From Ascochyta rabiei (lineage: Eukaryota; Ascomycota; Dothideomycetes; Pleosporales; Didymellaceae), in assembly GCF_004011695.2 (NCBI RefSeq), contig NC_082411.1, positions 62,001 through 126,000 of the forward strand: a stretch of DNA of 64,000 nt. Reading direction: 5' to 3'. Positions within the stretch are counted from its first letter, which is position 1. Each line of letters starts with the position of its first letter. A model generated the notes under the pieces. The model made no database searches and had not been told where the DNA came from. It saw nothing but the letters and a program-made list of their open reading frames with translations. Positions 44,310-55,989 of the stretch are shown piece by piece. The position numbers and the translations under genes were made by a program.

Positions 44310-44577
44310 CATTTCGAGTGTCGACTCCCAGTGCCTAGCGCTTTTCAGAACTCTATCGAACCTCAATATCGTGCTGCGGATTGCGCGTTCGAGGAAGTTT
44401 TCACGAAGATGCGCTATGCGGCAGCCACTTACGACCTAGACAAATTCACGTTGGAAAACGACTTCAAATCACGTCAATAGATGTACAATCGTCATGCTGA
44501 GCTTTTCATCGCGGTTACATACTATAATGAAGACAATGTCCTTATGGCACAGACACTTCATGGTACTACGAAGAAAC
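44310..44577 (+). pseudogene. Chitin synthase fragment with in-frame TAG
   Basis: One plus frame reads CRLPVPSA, then EVFTKMRYAAATYDLDKF, then TAG at 44478-44480, then MYNRHAELFIAVTYYNEDN and AQTLHGTTKK. These are the conserved N-terminal blocks of fungal chitin synthases (FTHMRYSAATCDP, TELFIVxTMYNED, RTLHGVM) in the right order and spacing. The remaining roughly 700 residues, including the glycosyltransferase core, are absent. The frame runs on without a stop into the SDR remnant, so the two fragments are joined. Confidence 0.78.
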
Positions 44578-44589
44578 CCTGGATATTGC

Positions 44590-45540
44590 CAACCTTGAGC
44601 GTTCCGATATTCGGTGATAAGAGCTGGCCTGCCTGGCAGCTCGCCGTCTCTCTCCTGTTCGCTGACAAAGATATCCCTGATCTCGCTGGAAAGGTCATCC
44701 TCGTAACTGGTAGCAATAGTGGACTGGGTAAAGAGTCTATTCTCCAACTCGCGAAGCATGGCCCACGCCAGATCATAATGGCAGCACGTTCGCAGGCCAG
44801 GGCGGAAACAGCCGTCGAAGAGATCGAGGCTGCAGTTCCGGGGGCAAAGGTCGCGTTCTTGGCCTTGGACCTTTCATCTTTCAACTCGATTAAGAAGGCT
44901 GCGGCTTCAGTCGTGCAGCAATACGATCGTTTGGACGTGCTTCTCAATAATGCAGGGCTTATGGGAGTCCCTCCAGGACCAAGGACAGTTTTGAGATGCA
45001 GTTTGGCTCCAACCACATGGGGCCTGCATTGTTCATCAAGCTCCTTCCTATCCTCGAGAAGACGTCAAAGCTCTCAGATAGTGACGTGCGCGTGGTCCAG
45101 CTCAGCTCCGATGCATTCCGATTTGCCCCTCAGGGAGGCATTCTATTCTCTCGGCTGAAATCCTCTCAAGCAGCACCTTTCCGGATGCGCTCGTTACGGC
45201 CAACCCAAGCTGGCAAACCTCTACTTCATCAAGTCTCTAGCGAAACGGTACCCTGGTATCAAGTGCGCCTCGCTCCATCCTGGGATCGTCAACACCGGAA
45301 TTACTACCAACACAATCAAGAACTATCCCGAACTATCATGGATCTTCAATGCTGGGATCAAACTCTTCTTCACTGACGTGCAGACCGGGGCACTTGGCCA
45401 ACTTTGGGCGACAGCAGGTCGCTCGGATGAGATTGAAACGGGCGCGTACTACACGCCTGTCAAGAAAAAAAACAAAGCGGAACAAGGTGGTGGACAATGA
45501 TGAATTGGCAGTGAAGTTATGGAATTGGACCGAGGAGTGA
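44590..45540 (+). pseudogene. Classical SDR gene with several frameshifts
   Basis: The start is good: KDIPDLAGKVILVTGSNSGLG, then LNNAGLMGVP, with the cofactor loop and NAG box intact. The frame then breaks near 44990 and moves to FEMQFGSNHMG and VRVVQLSSDA. It breaks again in the stretch before the active site RYGQPKLANLYF (Tyr..Lys; near 45192) and HPGIVNTGI, and near 45480 before DNDELAVKLWNWTEE. Three frames are used with at least three shifts, mostly single-base. Homologues are NAD-dependent dehydrogenases of about 320 residues, related to WW-domain oxidoreductase/retinol dehydrogenase types. Not functional. Confidence 0.82.
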
Positions 45541-45563
45541 TTCCTAGCGCACGGACAATTAGT

Positions 45564-47577
45564 CTACGCTGGGAGATTGTCCGCTTTGCTGAGACGCCTG
45601 ACACCCTCAGCTTTCCTATCTTCGGCCAGAATGGAAGCAAACTTGCTTGCCTTCCTGATCTCGGGTCCTTTCCAATAGAATACATAAATCGGTACGACAA
45701 CCAAGCAAGACAAGCCTGCGAGTGTCGTTGTAGCTAACTCTGAGGGACGAGTTTGGCTGAGGTTGTGGTACAGAGGGGCGGCATACATGGCAGAGATACC
45801 AGCGAGGAAGTCTCTTGCGAATGCATTTCCACCCTGACATGATTAGTAACATTCAGACTGATCGAAAAGGTAATGGACTTACAGTAGCAGATGCTGAGTA
45901 CGGTCCGTAGGCCGCAATCATGTAATCAACAGATGAGTATTAAATAGCAAAGTTGGCCAGGCCGACAAGGAATGCGAACAAAAATGGTGCTATCCAATGT
46001 GTTTCAGGAGGACCCATACACGTCCACCTGTAGAACGATATTAGCATGATGAGCTAGCATTGTCTAAGAGTACGGGGGAAAAGGGAAGGGGGGAAAAAAA
46101 GAGAAAGAGCTTACGCAAAGCCGATGAGACCGATCGGCTCGAACAGAGCTAGCCACAAAAGCGGTTTCAAGCGTCGCTCAGGTGCAAAGTAATCAGGGCC
46201 GTGCTTCTTCTTCAAACGCTCATCGCGCCAAAAAATTGGCCAGTACAGAAAGTAAGCAAAAACTAGAGAGCTGTCAGTGTGCTGCGCTTCCGTTAACTAA
46301 GCAGGACGAATGACAGTAGGATACGTTGATTGGAATGAAGGCCCATGCGACCTGCAAGGTACCGAACCCGAAGTTCTCTGAAAACGTGATAGCGAAAGCT
46401 TCCAGAAATGTGAAAATCAGCGCGTCCGAAAATCCGGAGAGAAGAGAGAGGAACAGAACAATTGGTTCCCGCACGAACATCTCAAAGGGGCGGAGCCAGA
46501 TCTTGCCCGCCTCCTTCAACGAGATTCGAGGGCTCTTGAGTTCGTTTGGTCCATATATGTTGGGATCTTCGCCCGTCCCGCGACGTCGCTTAGCCTCTCG
46601 GTCCATGAGAATAGTAGATCGGCTTTCGGGCATGAAAAAGTGGATGGCTTGAACAGCGACACCGAAGATCAGCTGGATCCAGAAATTCCATTGCCATGAC
46701 AAGTCTGGGCAAAGCCGTCAGTATGCTGTATCTGTATGAGCTCGTTACTACAAGATGTGACTTACATTTCTCGATGGGGCCTCCAATGACACCACCAATG
46801 CTAGTACCAATGGTTGAGGACAGCACGATGAAACATAATGGCCAGTGTTGGGTTTCCGGTTCGTAGAGATCTGCGATCAAACCAAGCGTCACACTTCCTC
46901 CAGCAGTGGAGAGTCCACCCTGATAAAATTAGCCATACTCGACCTGAATCGAGGGACTAACGTACCAAAGCACGAGCTACAATCATCGTGCCATAGTTCG
47001 GAGCAACTGAAGCGGGTATCTGCCAGCAGTTGATGAAGAACAAACTCAGCTGCAAAATCGGCCACCTTCCGAATTCCTGTCGATATTTAGCACAAAAGCC
47101 CACGACGACAGGGGGTTCAATTACTTCACTCCAGGGCGCCCAAAGCTCGCAGCCGAAAGAATACATGACCAGATAGTTCATCTGTCCCACTCGCGCTTGC
47201 TGCTCGCTGATACCAAAGTGTGCGACCAAGGGCTTGACAGCGCTAGGGTAGACTGAGGTGTTGAAATTCATGGAAATTTGGATACCGGCGATAGAAGCCA
47301 GGTACATGGCTTTCTTCCACTTAGGCCATGAATAAGCCAGCTTGTCCCAGCAGTCCCATTCCTTCAGTTCGCGACGACCTTGGGCATCGGGAATAGTAGG
47401 CGGGTGCTGCTGCTCACGGTCCTCGCAGTCCTCTGGAATGCTTTCCCTGGACTTTTCATCGTCGCTCTTCTCGCGTACAGAATTTGGTCGAGTTGTTGCT
47501 GGAGTATCTCGTGCTGAAGGCCGTCTCGAATTGGTCTGTGGAGGGGAGTGTTGTCTGGACTTTTCTTGCTCGAACAT
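45564..47577 (-). pseudogene. MFS transporter (DHA1, polyamine/drug type) with one nonsense codon
   Basis: Seven exons: 47577-47125, 47076-46966, 46919-46766, 46704-46315, 46262-46115, 46027-45883 and 45833-45564. All splices are in frame; the fourth donor (GTCATT) is weak. The N-terminus is a hydrophilic tail of about 85 residues, followed by SMNFNTSVYPSAV, FGRWPI, GSVTLGLIADLYEP and FFMPESRSTILMDREAKRRR. The C-terminal half has GPYSASAT and GNAFARDFLAGISAMYA. A TAA at 45940-45942 is codon 448 of 557 and would remove the last transmembrane part. Everything else is conserved, so the loss looks recent. A CAA-to-TAA change would explain it. Confidence 0.85.
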
Positions 47578-49186
47578 CGTAGCAAATGTCGGGGGAAAGC
47601 TGGAGTACAGGATGGGGTTTGAAGGAGATTAATGGGGTCTTTTCAACGCAGAGTTGTCCGAGAATTCTTCATGGGAGGATTTCGCCAGGACAACCTGTGA
47701 CACAATGCCCAGCACGACAACATCCACCACTCCACTCTTCACAGTGGGCCAGTCGGGGGAGTGTCGTTCTGAAGTATGCCAGATTATCACTGCATCGTCG
47801 ATGCGCTTTCTATTGCAGAGTGGAGCCTGTCGTGGTGTTGTCGGGCGATCATAGTTCGTTGAAGATGGGGGGCCCGCTTAAGTGACGATAAGCTTGGTGC
47901 AAGTCGAGAAAACTTCACTGATTGCATCTTTGCCAACCGCCTCCCAGGGAAGGGGGAACGACGATCTCTCGCGTTGCAGCAGAGGCCGGCTACAAGCCGA
48001 TAGCCCTCAATCGTACAGGGAGGTATACAATGCTGTCCTGCAGGCCACCTACAACCCAAAAAAAATACATCATTAGACTTCAACAACTTCTGTTACAGCT
48101 GCAGAGCAGCAACGATTACGCTTGAGGCCTCCAGCAGTACTGCTTGAGAGGCTACTGCTAAGAGAGTGTAGCCGGCTTTTTCTGCAATGCGGAGGGTCTC
48201 ATGCGGCTGAAAACAAGCCTACCGCTAATGGCCAAGCCATAATAAGGAGGGAAAAGCCGGTCGTTGGCGGCGGAAGGGTTGAGAGCGTGACGTCATACCG
48301 AGATGCCGTGTTCAGCCGCAACTCCACCTGTCGTCGTGACTTCCTCTTTTGTCCTGCCAGGCTTGTTCTGCAACAAAAGACAACCACGTGTGATGGAGTC
48401 TTTTTTCTTTCTATCGTGCCTGTCAAATAGGGCTGCCACAGTAGCGCATCATGGTTATCAACCCAGCGCACACCAACATGTATACACTCGACATCTAACG
48501 AAGGCTTCATCTTGAAATGCAACTTTCCAGAGGTATGGAATAACACTAGAGAAGAGATACATGCGGTGATGGCTCGGTCACTCAGAAGTATGGCAGCAAC
48601 AAACAACTTAGGACAGAAGTATCACAGGCAGCTCAGCTGCTGTGTCCTTCTTGCAAGCACGACGGTCATTTCGAATCGCGAGACATGGAGGTCGTGATTA
48701 CCACACACAACATGCCGACAGTTCCCAGCAACCCGCGAGCCTCGGGGTGATCTACCTGCCGGGCTCTGTCCGAGGATATGTTCGTACGATGCGGAACCAG
48801 GCCACTCTCACACAGATAAACGACACCAGAATAGCGATGACCAGGAATGGAAATTCAGATACTTGCGTCTCCACTATACATCTGACCCAATGCACCCGTC
48901 TTTGTGCACAAACACATGCTTCTCCGGCCTGAGCTCGTTCGAAGCCCTCCCTCGATTCGCCATTCGAAAGGTGTGTAGGCTGATCCCCGAAGAGATGAGA
49001 GGCTTCCAGACAAAGACCAGATAGGCTTGACTTTGTTCCAACGCATATACGAGGTTCCAAGCATCCTGGGATCACTGGTGCCACCTTCATCACACACCCT
49101 CACTTACAAACTACTCATTGCGTCTGGTGCAAGTAAGAACCATCGATTCCGGATGTCTCATCCCATGCAGCATATGACCTTCGTGT
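47578..49186. other. Intergenic region
   Basis: Promoter of the MFS gene and unassigned sequence. Only short, unconvincing frames on both strands. Confidence 0.4.
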
Positions 49187-49650
49187 TCAATCTCCCTGCC
49201 AGCCTTGAAAATGCGTCTGCGCGCCTCTACCATGGTCTCCCCAGGACGGAGCTGGGGCTGCACGGTGTGGCCACGTTATAGTCACGTTTCGACGCATCTT
49301 CATCAAGAGGTAATGTTGCAATTCTTCGGCAATCCATTCTTGCGCCTCAGGATGAGCTGCAAGGTCCACAATCAGGTGAGCAAGCGAAATGGCAGTAGTA
49401 TCGTTCCCAGCGAATGCGTAGACGAACAAGTTGCTGACAATCTCTTCTTCAGTCAACGTCATCCCCCCCGAACAGAGCCGCTGTTTCCACTCTTTTCTTT
49501 TCACTGACGCATGTACCAAGACGGCTGCGAGATTCTGGTTTTCAGCTGCCCCTGGCCCGGATTCCCGCGCTCCTCTTGGATCAGTCTAGCGACGTGGTCT
49601 CGGCACGTGGCAATTGCTCCACCAGCAGCTTTTCAGGATTTGGGCGTCCA
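49187..49650 (-). pseudogene. Cytochrome P450 fragment
   Basis: Frame 49519-49187 carries LTEEEIVSNLFVYAFAGNDTTA, the I-helix oxygen-binding motif (A-G-x-D-T-T), then HLIVDLAAHPEAQEWIAEEL. Upstream, across a one-base shift, RDHVARLIQEERG and AAENQNLAAVLVHAS match the preceding helices. The ExxR, PERW and heme-cysteine parts are missing or unreadable. It lies 3' of the intact P450 on the same strand but is a different P450 family. Confidence 0.75.
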
Positions 49651-50059
49651 CCAGGATTGCAGACCCTGCTCACCGCAGATGAAGATGGGGATGATGCAAG
49701 CGAGGATCTTGCCGAGCGGGATGAACTAATATGGTTGTCTACGGAGGAGCTAGCGCTTTTGCAAGGCTTGCGTATAACACAGGAAAGCGGCCATCCGCAC
49801 AGACTGTGGTTGTAAGCATGATTTGCAGTGGCAGAGATGAAGATGCTTCGTATCAATTGGGGGTGCAATCGCCGTGGAGCCGTTGCAGCGCTGGACTAAA
49901 AGGACTCCAACCACGTTTATTTCTTCGGCTCGAATCTATTTACCCAAATCGCTGCACAACTGTGTGAACTCACCGCACAGCAAAGCCAGAACTACAACCG
50001 TCCGCCTCAAGACACCACAAACTTCGGGCATCAGCTCAGTAAGCGCAGAAGAGGCGCTC

Positions 50060-51666
50060 TCACCCAAACACCACCCTCGCGCCTTGACTATCAAGCGCAG
50101 GAAACGGATTAAAAAAATCCCGCTCAATCTCCACATCCCGCCTCGTCGTCTCCCACAGCCGCATCCCCATCCCCTCGCGCCCACGCGCGGCCCACCTCCG
50201 CACGAGCAGGGCCAGCGTATAGACGATCTCTGCGCGCGCGAGATCCTTGCCAAGACAAACCCTGCTCCCCTTTATGAAGTTCACAAGGTGCTTTTTTAGC
50301 CGCTCCGCGCCGGGCTCGAGCCAGCGCTCCGGCCGAAACGCGTCCGGTGAGGGAAAGAGCGCGGGGTGGAGATGCACGAGCCAGGAGCTCATGCTGGTCG
50401 GTGTTCCGGCTGGGATGGTGAAGGTGGTTCCGGGGACGTGCAGGGCTTCGGTGGGTGCGATGCGTGTCAGGCGGGTGATGACGCCGTGGGTGAGGCGGAA
50501 GCCTTCGTTTATGACGGCGTTGAAGTAGGGGAGTTGGTTCAAGTCTTGGAAGGGTGGGAGGACTTCAGCATCCGGCATGACTGTTTCGAGCTCTTCCTGT
50601 AGGCGCTCCAGCACGGCTGGGTTGGCGAGGATGTGGTAGGCGGTCGTTTTGAGATAGTGTGCTGATGTGAGCGTGCCTGCTGCGACGACGACTAGACCTT
50701 CGCTGAGGAGGCGCTTGGGCGATCTCTCGGACGCGGGCAGATCGCTGTTTAGGAGTTCATGGAAGATGGTGGGATGCACGTTGTGAGAGTCACGCTTGTG
50801 TTTGTCGGATATAGCGTTGTCCAGACTTCGTTGCACGTCCTGGTATTTCGTGTTAGTACAAACGACATGCAGCGAGTGAAAGTGCTGACCTCGGAAAATC
50901 GCACTGCTTCAGCCACTTGGGGCTCAAGCCATAGCAGCAATGCCACAGGGACCCTTCTGAGTCCACGCACCAGCCACGGTACGTGCTTCGTCAGGAGTGA
51001 CTGTTCACTTGTACCTCTCAGTAGCTTCAACCAGCCCGGGTTGAATTCATCTGCTTCAAGCAACCCTTGGCTGACACCGAATGCATACTGAGTGATGATG
51101 TCGGTGGCAAGTGCTACGAATGCGTCATCCAGACAAATTACCTTGTTGCTGTCCCTGCACTTCTCAAGTTTTTGGTCCAAGATTTTCAATTTTTCTCGAA
51201 TCACAGGATCGAACTGTCTTATCGCAGATAGCGAAAAGTAAGGTGCGAGTGGCGCTCTTCGCTTCCTGTGTAAGTCGTTGTCGAGTGTAGTCCACGCCGA
51301 GCCTTCGACCATGGCGAGATCGTACGCCCAGTTGTATTTGTTCCTCTTCTTCGTAGGTCCGGCATACAGCTCGTCATAGAACTCCGGCTCAGACACGTGT
51401 AACTCGTGGGGGTTGATGCGAACAACGGGACCGTATAGGTCGTGCATGCGTTTGATTTCCCAGGCGAAGCGACCGCGTTTGAGCACGTCGAAGTAGAACT
51501 CGTACCATTGCGTTGCTGCAGCGAGTTTTGGGCCTGGGTACTTCGACAATGGGTGCAGGTAAACGCGGTACACGGCGAGTGAGATGGCATACGTGGCACA
51601 GACGAGCAGGAGGGTGCTAGCAGCTTCAAGCAATGATACCTGAAATGGATGAACAAAGGACAACAT
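50060..51666 (-). CDS. Cytochrome P450 monooxygenase (trichodiene oxygenase/CYP58-like)
   Basis: Exons 51666-50890 and 50839-50060 with a 50-nt intron (GTCAGC..CCAG) give 518 residues. An N-terminal membrane anchor at about residues 8-30 is followed by YRVYLHPLSKYPGPKL. The I-helix reads AAGTLTSAHY, the ExxR is EGFR at 371-374, the PERW box is FRPERWL, and the heme loop FIKGSRVCLGKDLARAE has Cys454. An ER-bound monooxygenase. The sequence style is that of the large fungal group named after trichodiene oxygenase, used in secondary metabolism or detoxification. The substrate is unknown, and no biosynthetic core enzyme is nearby. Confidence 0.93.
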
Positions 51667-52087
51667 CGTAACCAGAGTTTGTTATGAAGCTCTGGAGCTG
51701 CCATACGCGGACGAACTCATGGTTATATGATGTCGAACCCCGCCATGCGTGTCAGACGATGCTGATCTTTGGTACTCATCCATGTAGTACCAAGCCGTCA
51801 GCATTGGCAAACATGATGATCGTTTAAGCCTTACAGACCAGAACGCGATTGTTCCACATCAAAAATGCGGTCGTGCCGTCATCAGACGATGGTCACAGTT
51901 CTTGACTCTGCAATAGAATACATTTCAGCAGACTGCTCGTCGCTTCATAGAGCAGCACGGACAGCACCGATTCGCTCAAAACAGGCAATGTGCTGCGGTG
52001 ATTTCCTCAACACTAGCGAGAAGGGGATTCTCTGTCCGTCCTGTCTTGCGGTACTCATTCGGAGACAGTGTCTTTGCGACGTAGAAG
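51667..52087. other. Intergenic region
   Basis: Promoter of the P450 and 3' flank of the HET relic. Nothing recognisable. Confidence 0.4.
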
Positions 52088-52760
52088 CTACATGATCTGG
52101 GCCGTCCGTTTCGAACACGAGTCTGTCTTCATCCTCCAACGACCAAACTTGAAGCACGCAAAATGCTCAAAGGCATCTGGCTCGTAGGACGGCATTAACT
52201 CACGCTCGAGCCAATCAGTAATCCAAAGGCCAGAGACAAGGGAGCCCCCAGCAATCTGCCTCGAGTTTGCGGATGATGACAGAGTAACGTTGCAGCTCTC
52301 AATTGTTGTATGATGTACCGGTAACCTTCCTTTGTTGACCTCAGCTTGTTCACTGGGAGAACAAGCACCGTCCTTGAGATGTTTAACGGGGGTGCAAAGG
52401 CTAGCCCAAGACCACGTTGGTGCCAACCGACGGGATGGTCTAGGTTTTAGAGTCTCTTGGTCTCACTCGATGTGTCACCCAAAGCAGGTCATGTGGGGAT
52501 GTCTCTGCGGTACGGAATCAATGTAGTGCTGGATCTGTTCTCGGAAGTAGAGACGATATGGCTCACTGAGAGGAGAGATGCCAGTGACATCAACATCGCG
52601 TGCTGCAGAGAAGAGACCACAGTCGTCATCTGCCGAGCTAGTGCGGTCCAAGGTAGGGTATCCATTGCTGTACACAGAAGCCATTTATGCCGACTCTCCT
52701 TCCCAATCTTAGATGTCATCTTGAACAATGCACAAGAAAGCATCCAGATATGTCGAAATC
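52088..52760 (-). pseudogene. HET-domain gene remnant, C-terminal part
   Basis: Frame 52426-52088 begins LAPTWSWASL, the conserved PSWSWAS block found near the C-terminus of many HET proteins, and continues about 110 residues to TGA. About 60 bases upstream, another frame reads DLLWVTHRV, the block that normally precedes it, so a frameshift separates them. N-terminal HET blocks are not seen. Third HET relic of the window. Confidence 0.65.
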
Positions 52761-52969
52761 CAAGTTTTCTTGTCATGCAGATTGCATCCTGGAACGTTTG
52801 CGGTCCTCGATGGTCGCTCGGGTTGTTGGTGGGAAGCTGTGCATGTGCTGGTGCGTGGGGTAGGCGGGCAGATCAGTCGTGTATCAAGGACAGACGCACG
52901 AGCCGTACAACAAACAGCACTACACAGCTTAGTGTACCGAGGCGGACTGGAGGCGACAACATCATGATT

Positions 52970-53490
52970 CGATTAGAATAAATCAGGTAAATAACCAGAC
53001 GACACATTATTACAATTCAATTAGACCAATTGTGTTTATAACTAGAGGACGACATACTATTACAATTTAGTTAGAATGAATCATGTAAATAACTAGAGAA
53101 TAACACAACACAATATTATAATTTAATTAGAACAATTGTGTTTACAACCAGAGGACAACACAACATTACAATTCAATCAGAATAAATAGTGTTCACAACC
53201 AGAGGACGACACAACATTACAATTTAATTAGAATGAATTGTGTTCACAACCAGAGGACGACACAACATTACAATTTAATTATATTAACTTGTGTTTATAA
53301 CTAGAGGACGACACAACATTACAATTTAATTAGAATGAATTGTGTTTATAACTAGAGGACGACACAACATTACAATTTAATTAGAACAATTGTGTTCACA
53401 ACCAGAGGACGACACAACATTACAATTTAGTTAGAATGAATCATGTAAATAACCAGAGGATGACACAACACAACAATTTAATTTGGAACG
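52970..53490. repeat. AT-rich minisatellite, about ten units of roughly 51 bp
   Basis: Units carry ACAATTTAATTAGAA, then TTGTGTT, then AACCAGAGGACGACACAAC. The AGAGGAC-type landmark recurs near 52993, 53041, 53093, 53148, 53199, 53250, 53302, 53351, 53400 and 53451. Variation between units is mainly C/T and A/G (CCAGAGG versus CTAGAGG), together with small length changes. It marks the border between the accessory region and the GC-rich core region. Confidence 0.9.
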
Positions 53491-53614
53491 AAATGTATTG
53501 ATGAATGACATCTCTTCTGGTGCTCCTTACACGTTACAAGTCGGCCTACATGATATAATGTACAAAGTCGCTTTCATTGTTCTCAATCTGAAACCGTGTC
53601 TGGCGACGAATTGT

Positions 53615-55546
53615 TCACGATGCTGTGCTGCTCGTGCGGGCGATCAAGAACTTTGCGCTCCGCTGGCTCAGGGGCGTGCCAACGGGGACGTCCCTCCGTC
53701 CTTTGCCGCTGCTGCCCCGCTTGCCCTTGGTGTCGAGACCGCGCTCCCACAGCGCGTACTGCACGACCTTCTCCATACCGGTCTTGGTGCGCTTCTCGGT
53801 CAGTGTGGGCTTGGAGCGCCGCAGCTCGACGTTGCCCAGGTGGATCAGGTCTCCGAGGTCGGCGCGGGGCTTCCTCGGGCTCGCGTCGAGGGTGGCCTGC
53901 TGCTTGGCTTTTTCGCGCAGGTGCTGGCCTTCGGTGTGCAGGGCGGAGAAGAGGGAGGTGGGCGCGGGCTTGGCGGCGTCGCGGAGGTGGCCGTAGAGGT
54001 CGCCGAGTGTTGTGGAGGAGGAGAGGAGGGGGTCGGCGATGCGCGTGCCGGTGAGTTGGAGCAGGCGCTTGAAGATCTGGGCGGGTCAGCGTGTGGTTGG
54101 TGGCATGGATCAAGATGGGCTTACGGCGAATTTGACGTCGTTGTCGGTGAGGGGGACGTGGCGCCAGAGGACTTCGCTAACCTGCGAGGCCGTGTGCTCG
54201 CTGTGCAGACGAGCTTCGCTCCTGAGCTGGGTGATGGCGTCGGTGAGGCTCTGCGCTTTGGCCTCGAGCTCGGCGTGGCGCGCAGGGGCGGGTGACGAGG
54301 TGGTGTGTGTGGGCTGTGCGGAAACGACCTGCTCCACCTGGACGACTTGCTCCACCTGGACGACTGGCTCCACCACGGGAGCCTCTTCGACGACAGGCGC
54401 GGGGCGGGGCACGGGGCGGTTCGACATGAAGTCAAACGTCTTCTCAGCGTCCTGCTTCACGACGGCGCCGCGCTTGTACTCGGGCGTCGCAGGGTCCATG
54501 ACGGGCGCGGCGGCCGGGGCCTCGGGAACGGCCGGGGCGGCGGCGTCGTCGTCCAGCAGCTCGTCGGCGTGCAGCAGCCCGGGCTCGCCGGCGTCGTACT
54601 CGGGGGTGGCGTGGATGAGGTTGATGAAGTGGTCGGCGCTGGTGTGCTTGGGGAAGGCGAGGGCGAAGTCGCCGGCGTGGGTGCGGTAGAGCTTGATGTT
54701 CTTGACCCACGCGGGCCGCTTGTAGACGCCGCGGTTGGGCAGCTTGGAGAGGTCGAGGTCGAGGCCGGCGTGGTGCAAGGCGAAGACCTCGGCGACGGCC
54801 TGGGCGAAGGCCTTGCGCAGCTTGACGGGGTCGGTGGTGCGCTTGTTCAGGCCGAAGCTGCGGGGGGCGCGGTTAGCAGGAATCGCGACACGCGAAACGC
54901 GGTGGAGGCGGTGGAGGCGGTGGAGGTGATGGAGGTGGTGGAGGGCGGGTGCCTACTTGAACGCCGTGTACGGGCGGGCGGTGACGCGGTGCACCGTCTG
55001 GGCCAGCAGCAGGTTCCCGTCGCGCAGCGTGTACGGGGTGCCCGTCAGCGCCTCGATCTCGTCGGCCATGTCGAGGGTCAGCGGGGTGTAAGTGCGCAGG
55101 GCCAGCTTCTCGAACTCGCGCGCCATGTCGGCCTCGTCCTTGGTGGCCAGCCAGGCATCGCCGCCGACGTGCCTCAGCCCGCGCCCGTGCTCGGCCTGCT
55201 GGTAGCGCGGGAAGGCGGCGCTGGCCTCGTCGTCGAGCACCTCCAGCTCCTCGCCCTGGTCCTCGGGCGCGATCCGCACGGGCGACGTTGGGTCGTAGGG
55301 GTCGACGTGGGCGCCAATGGGCTCCGACTCGCCCAGCAGCCGCTTCTGCCAGCGGCGCACAAACTGCTGGTGCTTCTTCTTGTCCTGCTTGCCCGCCGCC
55401 AGCAGGAAGGCGGCCGTCGGCGTCGTCGAGAAGGCGGCCGAGGGCGTCGTCGAGAAGGCGGCCGAGGGCGTCGTCGAGGCCGCGAGGGCGCGCGAGGGGC
55501 GCGGCATGCGCGACAGGCGCGGTATCCTGCGCAGGGGGGCCGCCAT
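53615..55546 (-). CDS. Mitochondrial large ribosomal subunit protein mL50 (MRPL13/L50 type)
   Basis: Exons 55546-54957, 54857-54125 and 54076-53615 give 594 residues. The start is a Ser/Thr/Arg-rich presequence (MAAPLRRIPRLSRMPRPSRA), as expected for mitochondrial import. It is followed by LTLDMADEIEALTG, LNKRTTDPVKLRKAFAQAV and NIKLYRTHAGDFALAFPKHTSAD, the conserved fungal mL50 region, then VPLTDNDVKFAIFKRLLQLTG across the second intron. A Glu/Val/Pro-rich linker and a helical stretch lie between. It would be a structural protein of the mitoribosome. The first intron (99 nt) is made largely of GGTGGAGGC-type repeats. No breaks. Confidence 0.85.
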
Positions 55547-55659
55547 GGGGGAGGGAGATGGATGCGAGTCTCGCTCTCGCTCTCCGACTTCAGTCGAGGT
55601 GCAAATGCACCGCGCACAGACGCCGCCTGAGACCAATCACACGCGCCCCACTTCCGCCC

Positions 55660-55950
55660 TCACCTTTAACATTTATTTTACATTCATTTTACATTCAACA
55701 TTCAACACTCGACGTTCAACATTTAAAATTCATTCTTTAGTCATGAATTGCGTTTCCTATTCTCTCAGATGTTAACACATTTTTTGTATTTTAACATCTT
55801 AACATTAACATATTTATTGTAATTTGACATGTTAACATTAGTTAACGTATTTATTGTAATTTAACATCTTAACATTAACACTTTCAATGCAATTCAACAT
55901 CTTAACATCAACACATTCATTGCAATGGAGTATCTCTCCATTAACACATT
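55660..55950. repeat. AT-rich tandem repeats between mL50 and Arp6 genes
   Basis: About four imperfect units of roughly 47 bp carry AACATCTTAACATTAACA and TTTATTGTAATTT-type words, preceded by shorter ACATTCA repeats. They lie in the mL50 promoter and Arp6 3' flank. Confidence 0.7.
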
Positions 55951-55989
55951 CATGCAATTCAACACAAATACTTCCATCGCATATCAACA

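Noticed and set aside
37991..51666. A secondary-metabolite gene cluster
   Set aside because: P450, SDR and MFS genes are present, but no PKS, NRPS, terpene synthase or other core enzyme, and several members are broken.
53483..55630. Long GC-rich plus-strand frames (270 and 441 codons) opposite mL50
   Set aside because: They mirror the mL50 exons and cross both introns. Their Gly/Val/Arg-rich composition is what reverse frames of GC-rich genes give.
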